From Cyrtodaria siliqua (lineage: Eukaryota; Mollusca; Bivalvia; Adapedonta; Hiatellidae): a stretch of DNA of 64,000 nt. Location of the stretch: assembly GCA_037043455.1 (NCBI GenBank), contig JAWPHD010003240.1, positions 124,001-188,000 of the forward strand, read 5' to 3'. The notes beneath the pieces were generated by a model. The model had not been told where the DNA came from. It ran no database searches and saw nothing but the letters and a program-made list of their open reading frames with translations. Below are positions 1 through 12,200 of this stretch, in pieces. The number at the start of each line of letters is the position of its first letter. The first letter of the stretch is position 1. A program made the position numbers and the translations under genes.

Positions 1-41
1 ATTGAGGGCATTTCATGACAGAATGTTGCCATACATTTCAG

Positions 42-251
42 TATATTACCTTGAGAGGTGAGAAACGTGAGGTCACCAAGGTAGCAAGGTCACCTGACAA
101 GCATCATGTTGCCGTGGGATACAACGATGGTAAGGTGTGCGTGTTTGACCTGCAGACTGGGGAGAAGACGATCACATTTAGCGGACACAAGTCCACTGTG
201 ACTGCTCTCAAGTACGACCAGAAAGGCCTTAGACTGGTCTCTGGTGGAAAG
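42..251 (+). CDS. WDR3: WDR3 exon A (first in window): WD40 blades
   Basis: Acceptor tttcag ends at 41 and donor GTGAGT begins at 252; 70 codons, phase 0 at both ends. Encodes blade cores [19 protein letters not shown] and [20 protein letters not shown], aligning with the second and third WD repeats of WDR3. The upstream ATG at 15 is intronic and is not the start; the true start codon is outside the window. Confidence 0.95.
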
Positions 252-3200
252 GTGAGTGGGGTAGCCAGTCTAACAATATTGTATGTATAGATTTACTTTA
301 GTTCAGTTCAACTACACAGATCAGTATCACAAATGACCTTGACTTTGACTCAAATGGGTCATTAACTTCGTTAATTTCATGTTTTGTTTTTGCATTTAGC
401 TCCGTTTCTCAAAAACTACATGCACACAGATCAACCAAACTTGAATCATATAGCAGGTCAATCCAATAGAGCCAAAATTAAAATTATTGTCAATGTAGTA
501 AGCTTATAAGAATCTTGCTTGGGTATCTGGTAAAGATAGGGAAATCCAACACAAGGTATAACCTTTTATCATGTCAATCTGTTTAATTCTGCCGAGAAAC
601 AGGGTGCCTGAGATAAAATCTTATCTCAGCAGTTACTTTCCTATCCTGTCAGGTGCAACTCTTTTGATGACGTCAGCACCTCTTTTGATGACATGGTATA
701 TTTGATGACGTCTGGGTATTTTTGAATGGAAATAAATGGGGGAAAAGATAGATTAAATTATTTTAAACGATCAGCATGATAAATAGGATATCATGTTACT
801 GCCTGATCTCATCCAGTGTATCAGGTTCGGCACGAAAAAAATGAAAACCTCGGCAAAGCCTCAGGCTTCTTTTTTTTCTTCTCAGCCTCGCCTGATAAAC
901 TGGATGAGATCAGGCACTAACATGATATTCTCTATTTACATAAACTGTATGAATTGAATTGAATGTTGTTTAATGGCTCATCAACACAGTAAAGGTTATT
1001 TAGAGCCGCCCCAGAGAGAGGGGAAGGATACATTGGAATCCGGGAACAGGCACTACTCTTATTATCTAACAGATTCCTATGGTTCTTTAACTTGCTCGGA
1101 GGATAGACCGATACACGGGATTCCCGGTTTACGTCCCCATCCGACGGATGAGGCTAAGGAAAAGTGTCTTGCCCAAGAACACACCGACGAAACTCAGTGG
1201 CACCACGGAAGATTGAACCCGTGGCCTCCGGTTAAAAATCCGCCGCGCTACCGACTGCACAATGCCAACCCTAAACATTTAATTAATATCATCGTATTAC
1301 TTTTTTTTTCGAAACCTAAGCTCTTCGATTAAAGAACAGTCATACCTAGTGATGGCATATCCCTATCTTCACAAATTACCCAGAATTGGTACTGTTCTTG
1401 CAACGCACCCATAATTGGTACTGTTCTTGCAACATACCCATAATTGGTACTTTTCTTGCAACGCACCCAGAATTGGTACGTTTCTTGCAACATACCCAGA
1501 ATGGGTACTTTTCTTGCACACTATTAAAGTTTCTGTGTGTTGACGTCGCCAACAATCAGCATTTTGTCATTTTCTTTACACAGTGGCATTAGCAACTGTT
1601 CAGTGTTGATGCACTCGACTTTATCTCGCTTATGTTTGATGTATTTTTTTTCAAAGTTTTCAGAACTCAGTAATAGAGCATGTTTGAATATATGCCTACT
1701 TCCCGTTAAAAAGAATGCAAAATTCATATCATTCTGCTGCAGGACACAGATGTTATCGTATGGGACATAGTGAACGAGTGTGGTCTATACAGACTGAAGG
1801 GACACAAGGGGCCGATCACCCAGGCTGTCTTCCTTAAGGAGAAAAACATATTAGTGTCAAGGTAACACAACATCATCATTAAACTGCACTACACTAGCTC
1901 TAAGGGCTATTCCATTAAAATAAATATGGGACTCCAGAAAGGCACTTTTGAAATTGATGTTTGTATGGTGTTTTTACGTCATTTTCAACAAATGAAAGGT
2001 AGCTTAGGTTATATATGACGGTCAATTTTTTGTGGTGGAGGCAGACCACCCACCTCTCCTGGGTAGAACCAGTACTGTACACATCCCGCCATCAGCAAGA
2101 ATCGACACTTCCTCACATGTCGAGCACTGGGATTCGTTCCCTCAGCGGTGAGAGGCGAGAAGATTTACAACGCAACGTCTTTAACCCCTCGGCCATGGTG
2201 ATGAACTGAACGTCCACTTATAGATGTAAAGTTGAGTTAAAAAACCAAATTTGAGGAAATAGGGTTCTCCTATAGATGTTTATTAAATTGCCTTCCTGGG
2301 TATGTTTTAATGGAATAGCCCTATTAAATTGGTTTTATCAAATAACATTGCTTTTATGCCATCCCATATTAGGCATTGTCTGTCCGTCTGTCTGTCCATT
2401 AACATTTACCTGATAACTGATTGTGGCCAATAACTTTCGAAGTATTAGGTCTGCAACAGTGAAACTTTGTACACATCTTCAACATGATCCAATAAATATA
2501 TCTAAATAAGGCCCATATCTGTCTGATTCATTCCCCCAACCCCACTTTGAAACAAAGTTTAACCTGAAGCTTAACCTTGCCTTTTACAAGTGATTGTGGC
2601 TAATAACTTTCAAAGTATTAGGTCTACAGCAATGGAGCTGTTCAGAATTGTTATTATCCCTAGTTCACAGTCTGTCGGAAAACATTTTCATCATAGTTAT
2701 AATTATTTTTAAAGGGTAAAACATTTTTTAAAGAACAAAGATTATCTTCAGTTCCAAAGACACGTTCGTGAAGTTCTGGGACCTGGATACACAGCACTGC
2801 TTCAAAACATTGGTGGAACACAGAAGTGAGGTAAGGTGCAACATAGAAGTGAGGTAAGGTACAACACTGAAGTGAGGTAAGGTGCAACACTAGCGCTTAC
2901 GCTGTCAGCAGACATTACCTACATTTTCGATTCTTTTATCTTTATGTCGATTATTTCAAAGAATTGTCGATAAAAAGTGGCGATTATTTTATTTAAAAAA
3001 AAAACACTACAATTGTCTTGCTGATAATTACCCATTGAACATTTTACTATATCAGGCCACAGGCTATCAAATGACCTAATAAACATCCTGTAATCCCCTC
3101 AAGCCTCCTGTGAAATCGTCACATGTTTGACAATTAGTGCTGTTATTTCGATGATTGGCATATCACACCTTTCACAGCTGTTGTAGCCATCCATTTAGAC

Positions 3201-6200
3201 CTAATTATAAATGCAACCAATCCAGTACTTCTCTTATTAAGATTAACCAATCATTAACCAATCGGTGAATCCTTGCATCATAATTTCACTGCTAATCTGA
3301 TCACATGACCAACAAAGACATTCAAAATGGCAGCCGACATAGGTAAACAAGATCGTTTTTTTGCTGTTGCAAGTTTTTTGAATGGATTTAAACAGTTTGT
3401 GTGTACTGTTTCATGTGTTTAATAAAAGAATCCGAGGCTACACACAATTTGCAGTATGAGTTTCTCCCTAATTATGATATTTATCAGTTCGGATAAGTAA
3501 CAGTTCTACACAGAGACCGAAAATTATGTCAATTAATTGTTTGTGTAGGCTGTCTCATGATTTTATAACATAGTACCTTTGCAACTAGTCACACATATTA
3601 GGCCACTGCAGCACATAAATTCCTTAATAGTTAGTGAAAATATAACTGGCCCAGGAAAGTATAAAAACATTTTTTATTGAAACGAAACTGTTGTTATTTA
3701 GTGGTCTATTTGTTAATTCATCTAGAAAATAGGTTGCATGGAGTGGGTATAGATGGTTTTTAAAAAGAGGGAGAGACCTCTTACGATGACGCGTCAATGT
3801 TGGCTATTAGTTTTTATTCTAAAAAATATGTGGCTATTTATTGAAAATGGCCAGTTTGAGCACTGAACACAGAAGTGGGGTAAGGTGCAACATAGAAGTA
3901 AGGTAAGGTGCAACATAGAAGTGAGGTAAGCAGGGCTGTACAAATCCTATAGCCCGACGCCTGGGACTAGTCCAAAACCAAAGTCGGGCGTGTCACTTTT
4001 TCACAGATTTCAGTCCCGGACTAGTCCAATTTTAGAAAAAGAGAAAGTCGGGCTTGTCACTGTTTGAAAGATTTCAGTCCCAGATTTGTCAAATTTACAA
4101 TGTCGGCCACCTGTCATGAAACAACCCCAGCACACTTCTCAACGTAATCCCTTAATTGCACTCGCTTATGTAATGCAATTAGCATCCACAGCGGCGATCA
4201 TCCAATACCCAGGGCAATTTTATCAACAATCGACCATGCCGGAAGTCCCGCCTCCAAATTACTTAAATTGACAGTGGGCATTGTCGACATTATCCAATCA
4301 ATTGACCCGATCTATTTGAATCCAGACCCGCTAGCCAATGAAACGACTACCACATGTAAATAACATGTTCGTCACGTAATTACCTGTTTGTCACGTGGTG
4401 AGCTGAAAATGGCGATACATTGAAACAATAACACTAACACGTTGATTAATTTCGCAATCAGGCCGATTTGTCGGCAATCTTTCGATGAGTAAAGAAACTC
4501 AGGACGTTTGATAATGGAAGCATGTTTGATATGAAACGGTAGGTGTGATTTTTTATTGTTTCTCAGTGTATTGTTGAGCGTAATTGTAACAGACTTGAAA
4601 GGCGGGTGGGGTAACGGTTTGTGCATAGTTAGTGTACTAATTACGTTCGAAGAATTGAGTTGTCAAACAAATAAAATAAATACAAAACAAACTGATACAC
4701 ATAATCAGTTTGATTTCGTATTCGGCAGTGCTAACGTTTACATTTCAAAAATGAGTTTGTTGAACTTTTTCAGTGTTAAAAATAAGGAAAATGTTCAGAG
4801 TGAAACCGAAAGTGAAAGTAAAAATAAAAAGAGGAAAAATGTAGAATGTGATACACAGCCAATCAAAAATTCAAAATCATCTGGTGTAGTGGACAAAAAC
4901 ATAAAAATAAAATGTTTATGTTGTGTCACATGTTATTTATTTTTTGCATTAGGTAAAATGGTAATAAAGTTAAGAATCTCATCTGTAGCCCCTTACCTAT
5001 ATAAAGTTATGACTTTTTTCTTTCCATTAAATGATTATCTGAACTGTAATATGAAACTCAATATCTATATTGAAATTTAAAAATGCAGATGTGATTCGTA
5101 CTATTGCTACTGTTTCACCCAATGGCAGTCTACAATCTATACCACTGAAACATACATTAATTGTCTGAAGAGTAAATAAGGATTGTTTCCTTTACTGTGT
5201 GAAGAAATCGAAAGAATTCAGGACTTGTGTCCATTTTTTGGGACTATTCACAATTTTTTTGGGACTAGTCACTTTTGACAGGGTGACTAGTCCTGGACTA
5301 GTGGCTAAAAAAAATATTTGTACAGCCCTGGGTAAGGTGCAACATAGAAGTGAGGTAAGGTGCAATATAGAAGTGAGGTAAGGTGCGTAAGGTGTAACAT
5401 AGAAGTGAGGTAAGGTGCAACATAGAAGGGAGGTAAGGTGCAACATAGAAGTATGGTAAGGTGCAACATAGAAGTGAGGTAAGGTGCAACATAGAGGTGA
5501 GGTAAAGTGCAACATAGAAGTGAGGTAAGGTGCAACAAAGAAGTGAGATAAGGTGCAACATAGAAGTGAGGTAAGGTGCAACCTAGAAGGGAGGTAAGGT
5601 GCAACATAGAAGGGAGGTAAGATGCAACATAGAAATGAGGTGAGGTGCAACATAGAAGTGAAGTAAGGTGCAACATAGAAGTGAGGTAAGGTGCAACATA
5701 GAAGTGAGGTAAGGTGCACATAGAAGTGAGGTAAGGTGCAACATAGAAGTGACTTTGGGTGAGAGGATGACCCCTCTTGATTCTGAAGTCAAAGGTCAAG
5801 ATCATGGTAACCATGACCTGATCATGAGAAACCTTGTCAGCACTGAAACTCTGCTTACCCAGAAGCAAATCCTCTTTTCCTAAAGTTAATCTTATAAAAC
5901 TTCATGGTTTGACTGCCTGTGGTAAGATAATATTTATTTTAAGGTCAGTGGATCAAACTTCAAAGTCACTGTGTCACAGGATAATAAAAACTCTTACCAT
6001 TAACTAGAGAAACTACATCCTGATTTTCCAGGTATAAACAGTTGTGTCTATTGCTTTTGGCTTTTCATGTGCCATAACACTATTTTTGTGGCGTCTGCCT
6101 AGCATGGCAGACACTTAGGGATCACTTTGTCCGTTGTTCATCGTCGTCCGTCCGTCACACTTTAACCTGCAACCTAACCTTGGCCATAACTTGAAAAACA

Positions 6201-9200
6201 TTTTGACCTATGTTCATGAAACTTCAGACAGGTTTTCATCTTAACCCAAAGAATGTTGTTACACATGTCCAATATTTTGACGGAGATATGCCCCTTTTCA
6301 TAAAACTTTAACCTGCAACCTAACCAAGCTCATAACTGGCCATAACTTAAAAAGTATTTGACCTATTTTCATGAATCTTACCACACAGAATATTGTTACC
6401 CATGACCATTGACTCTGACTTTCATTTCAGCAGAGTTATGCCCTGCAACTTAACCAATATCATAACTGGCCAAAATTTGACCTATGTTCATGACACTTCA
6501 CAAACATCGTCATCTTAACCAAAGGAATGTCATTACACATGTCCAATAACTCTGACTTTCATTTTGACAGAGTTATGCCCCTTTTCATAAATTTGCAGAC
6601 TAACCTAGCTCAAAACTTACCAAAATATTGACCTATGGTCATGCAACTTTATGCAGTTCTTCCTTATCAATTATCCAATGCAGATGTTTGTCTCTTTTTC
6701 ATAAACTTTAACACTTATAAAAACAACTGCTCCATGATTTATGAAAGATTGCACCCCTGTCTTCCAACATGATAGTTAGTTTGTACTTGCTGAAATAAGC
6801 ACATGGCAGGCGACACATGTGGTCCATGGAACACCCTTCTAGTTACATACAGAAACATTTCCAGATGTCCTTTATATTACTGTAGAACATGTTAACCAGA
6901 ATGCCCTGATTGTACAGTGTGTGTGACCATTGCAGGTGTATGATTTTTTGTTGCTAAGGAACGACAGTCGCCTAGTGACGGGTTCAGCCGACAGCGAACT
7001 GAGAGTTTGGGATATAACATACATATCGCCACAGGTTGGATTTAACTTTATTTAGCTATAAACAGATCTGTAATTTGGCATGATAGGAATTTAAATATTT
7101 TCTAAGAAATTACCGTTTAGTGCTGTTCCATTAAAAGATACACGGGACCCGAGGAAGGCAATTTAATAAAATATCTATGGGTGAACCCTATTTTTCGAAA
7201 TCAGGCCTGGAATTTCCAACCATTCTTCAAACTATTCTTAGACATGTGCTCAAGTACTCAAATTTGTTTTTATCATATTTATAAATTGCAGCTTGTTATG
7301 GACATTTATCCTTTAAACTTTTAGAAATATTTGCGATTGAAATTTGCATACTTGGGCTTAAGTCTAAGAATATTCTCAAGAATGGTTGGTGAATTCAAGG
7401 CCTGGTTCTTTAAACTCAGTTTTGCATCTATGGGTTGGTGTTCAATTTCAAAAGTGCCTTCTGGTGTCCTATGTATGTTTTAATGGAATAGTCCTTAGAA
7501 AATGTTGTGGATTCTCTGAGATTGGGCTTAATGCTAGGAATAAGAAAGATGGTGTCTAAAAACAACAACATCGATAACCAAAATGTTCTTATAATAACAC
7601 TCTTTAACCGAGATACTTATTAAAGATGTATTGAAAGATGATATAGAAAGAAATTATAGCAATTTATTAGTTTTTGAATTATTCATGGCAACTTGTCAAT
7701 ACTTGAAGTTAAAACTATAAAAAACAACACGCCAGGCGCTATAATAATACAAGTACTTGTATATATTTTATTATTTACTTGTCTATACACCCGTTGACGG
7801 GCATTTGTTGATTTACATATATATTGTACCATAGCTCTAATGGTTTTCCTTTGTTCTTGCTTATGATATAATTTTCATAAACCTGAAGGTCTGAGCCTAA
7901 ACCATGCTATAAATGCCGGTATATTTCAGCCGTGCTATAAATGACAGATTCGGCAGTTATACCATGGTCTACTCAATTTTACGCACGCGCAGTTGTAATT
8001 TACAACTAAGCTGTCAATCAAAAGGACTACACCATTACCAAAACAGCACTCCTTGACATTGCATTTGCCCAATAATATACAAAGGCGATTGGCTACAATA
8101 ATCAAAACATGGGTCATGCTCATGTCGCGTGATAATGCTATTTCTTGATTGGATCGAGCTGTTAATTTTACTGAAAACTGCAACGCCCTAAAACTTCTTG
8201 CACATGCGTAGATGGATAATGGCTCTGGTACAAAATATTTATAGCATATTTTTCTCGTATGCGATTTATACTGCACTCTCGGGCCTGCGGCCCTCGAGAA
8301 GCAGTATAAATCGCATATATATACTTGAAAATCATGCTATAAAAATTACTTACTACCATATCATCCCTTATTTGTAAATAGTTTTATCTTTATGTATTTA
8401 CATTAATTTTTAATTACTACTTCATTTCTCATCTTTCATCAGTTTTTGTGCACAATATGACCTATTTATGTGTTCATTCATTAATTCATTCATTCATTTT
8501 TTGCAGGATGACATATCTGATGAGCCAACTGCAAAGAAATCTCGGCTAGAAACTAGGCTCGAAGATGACCAGTCTGATGAGGAGGAGGAACAGGTAAAAA
8601 CATGTTTTGTTTATATTTCTAGAAAACATATTAAGATTTCTGAGATCAAGTTATATAGATTACTGTGTGAGTCCCTTTTACTATCGAGTTTATTGAGCAA
8701 GGCTTAGACAAAAAAAGAATGGACGTTCTCTTTTATCATGACGATTATCAACATTTTCTGTATGGCTTAAAGGACGTTTTGCTTGTTGACAGCTTTATAT
8801 AGTTTAGATAATGTTACATAAACGCCAAGGTATTCCACCTTTTTGCTCTAATCGGCACTGAAGCGCTTTCAATGCCATGATGGTGAATACACCAATTTTG
8901 AAACCTTGTCGCCTCTTACCGCTGCGGGTTCGAATTCCTCTGGGAGCTCGACTTGAAAGTGAGAAAATTTGATTCTTACAGATGCGGCACTGGTTTTACC
9001 CAGAAAAAGAGGGTGGTCTGCCCCCACCGCTAAAAATTGACTGTCTTTTATAGCCTGAAATGTGCTGAAAATGGCATAAAACACCATTCAACCAACCATT
9101 TAATCAGCACTATCTGTTAAAGCAAAATGTATTAGGTCACCTCTAAATCAGGTCTAAAAGTGCATATCTGCATGATAAAAATGAGTCAACCTAATACTGG

Positions 9201-12200
9201 GCTGTGGTACTGTAAAACCCAATTCAGTATTTAAATGTAGGAGAAAAATTACAAAATGGTCACGGGTCTCTTACACCTTCTTTGACTTTTTATTTCTTAT
9301 TGACCTTTTTTATGAAGGAAGGCATATAGTAATCACACCGTCCGTTTGTCCTTCCTTCCGAAACAAACATCTGTCATAACTTTGAAAGAAAGGAAGGGAT
9401 TTCCATGAAACTTCACACAAATGTTAACAACAATGAGAAGTTGTGTCGTGCAAGAATCGGTCCATACCTCAAAGGTCAAGGTCATACTTTGATGCCAAAT
9501 GAGTCGCCATTCAGGGTTCGATACTAACGCATGTCCGCTGGCCCGAGGCCACCTGAGTTTCGGAAGGATGACCACTTTCCTAAAGATTGGTGGCCCGTTG
9601 GGCCTGCTATTGTAAATTATTGACATTAAAAAATATACATGATGTATATCCATCTCATGTTGTAGGATTGTCTACATAGGAGCGTCAAGTGTTCGCATGA
9701 TTGACTAAATTTGTAACAGGTTTTCGCAATCTTAAAAAATGCGGTAAATTCTCAAAAAGGTCTCTCTGCCTCCAAAAGACAAAGCTGAAAATCTTCAAAC
9801 ACAAAGCTTCTACGACACCATGCTAAGGATCTAGCCACACTACAAAACAATTATAAAGCATATAAATTGTTGATAATATAATGTAAACATTGATCACAGA
9901 ATAACACTATAGGTGTTTTATTTTATTGTAATGTTTCGGTAAGTATAGCTGTACATGAGAAGGACCACCTATCAGTCAGAAGACCACCAGTTTTCAAAGG
10001 CAGGAAGTCCTGCAGGCTTCCTACTTTATATAAAAGTTGGTATCAAACCCTACCATTTTGGGGGCATTTGTCACTTACTGGTGACATATCTTGTTTGACA
10101 TTGTATATCCTGTATTTCAGAACTGTTTTCTAGTTAAACAGCGTTTGTTTTTCAGAATATTCTACAATGTAAGAAGTTGGGTTCTGTAATGAGATCGGGA
10201 AGGGATAGGCTCGTTTCCATGGCAACAGACGCACAAGAAACTGCACTTATATGTCATGTAAGGTTTTGCATACTCATTCAATTACTTGCACCTTCTGTTA
10301 AGCAGACAATATGATTGTTTGATCTAGTGTACATGTACTTTTCACTTGTTATTAAACACGCATTGTTTTAGTTTGATAAAGAAATTAAACCGCCAAATTT
10401 CAATACAAAACCGTTCTTCCAAACCCAGTCCATGTGTTGAGGCCATACAATAATGCATATGTGCCGATTAAAAGTCTCGATATATTCATGGATGCTTAAA
10501 ATACCCGTAATTGAATAAGCGTAAAATAATCTCATAATGCGACGCTTCAGAAGTAATAACAATAGGAGGATGTTTTAATAGGATGATGTTTTGCCTGGCC
10601 GGTTAAGGCGTTTATATTGTAGTTACAAATTTGGGATTCGCAAAATACGTAAGTTATATATATACCTTATCGTTAGTAGAAACGGTGAACATCTGTTATA
10701 ATATTTGCATGTTATTGGCAGGATAGCGGTTTTAACAATGGATCTCCAGCTAATGAGCTAATAAATAACTGTAAAGGAGCAGTCTAAACAGTGTCCGAGC
10801 TAATAAATAGAGGATCTTCTTACATGGGTACTCGTTCATTATTGAATTTATTAAACGAGTTGGAAAAATGATATAATGCGAGGCTCTTGCCGAGCATTAT
10901 ATCATTTTTACAAACGAGTTTAATAAATTCAATAATGAATGAGAACTAATGTTAGACAGTGTTTCCGCGAGAGCGCGTTTCTTGCGTTTTTGACGCACTA
11001 AAATGATCGGCGACGCGACATAAATCAGCTGGTGCGTTTTTCGTGACGCAATGAAATACACGTCAAATTATCATCGTAATACTTTCTTGAAAAGCTTCAA
11101 ATGTAAGGAATCACGACTGAACTTATTTCTATATAATTAACATCTTGGTCTATATTTAGAACAGGAAAAACTAATACCTGTACTTTCGTGTTGTCATCGT
11201 CATATCGATCATATTAGATCTTATAATTTCATTTCAATTTACTGTTATTATGCTAATCAGAATTAGGCTTTTGTTATGTTTCATTATGTTGTCCATTTTA
11301 CAGTGATTATAATGACATCTTTGTGGCCCATGATTGGAAAATAAAGTTATTCATTCTTGGTCTATTTTTAGAACAGGTTAAACTAATGTCTGTACTTTCC
11401 GCGTTATTGTCGTCATATCGATGTGGGTCTGAGTAGGTAGACGCTTATATAAAAACACTAGCAAATAAAAGCGCGTAGATGATCATGATACGGTCGCTAA
11501 AATGGCAGACAAACCCAAAATGAAACATTACGCCGGTTAACTTCCTTTTTTTGCTGTCAGACCAATCCACCGAAGATGTCTAATCAACTAATAATGCATG
11601 TCTATCTGACATCACATGGTCTATTCATCAAAATGCATGTCCAAAAAATATGACCCCTATATTTACAAAATGACCCCCAGTTTATTTCATAGGGGGTCAA
11701 GGATGACCCCTAAAAAATTGAGACCTGCAGAAACACTGGTTAGATTCTATTTATTACATAACTTGTAACGTCACATTACGTCAGAAAACGTACATTAACG
11801 CGACGTCCATGACGTCATTAACGTTATGTTATACCACTAGTGGAATATCGAAAATATTGAATGGTGTTATTACACTCCCACACAACATGTTATATGATAA
11901 ATGATTTTATAATATACATATCAGTGATTTATAAGGGTTTCTCAGTGACATATTTTTAGTATCAGACAAAAGTGATATCATCGCACCAGTGACAATAGAT
12001 TTTTTCTAAATCGTCACTAGTGTGACGATGACGCACTGGTGTGACGATGATGATATCACTTTGCCGGAACAACTTTTTTACCATTTTAGTATTTAAAGGT
12101 ACTGTAGATTGCTGTTGATTTAACCAGCAAATTTTAACAGCTCATTTCAAAATCTACCAAAAGCATTCATATCCTTAAAGGGACACTGTCCGTAAGTTAG

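Larger units (their letters stand above)
252..1742 (+). other. WDR3 intron A
   Basis: Non-coding. Contains half of a foldback family (about 510-560, sharing the arm of the palindrome at 24905), a short perfect hairpin near 608-630 (CTGAGATAA/TTATCTCAG), the palindrome at 781-937, a SINE at 955-1270 and a 29-bp tandem repeat at 1381-1518. Confidence 0.8.

Noticed and set aside
15..41. ATG at 15 as the start of the first WDR3 exon
   Set aside because: A good acceptor (ttcag) lies at 37-41 and homology begins just after it; the codons 15-41 are intronic.
973..1332. 119-codon frame
   Set aside because: Falls within a SINE and its flank; no protein family resemblance.
4556..5080. 174-codon frame as a host gene
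   Set aside because: Lies between hAT-type inverted repeats. Only the segment from 4751 looks like a transposase N-terminus, and it decays after about 55 codons.
5192..5868. Minus-strand frames of 175-187 codons ([17 protein letters not shown])
   Set aside because: 23-bp minisatellite M1 read backwards, inside a WDR3 intron.
8468..8707. 79-codon frame as a separate gene
   Set aside because: It is WDR3 exon E plus intron sequence on both sides.
10207..10225. X-box-like GTTTCCATGGCAAC as a regulatory site
   Set aside because: It is coding sequence of WDR3 exon F (VSMATD); the match is probably coincidental.
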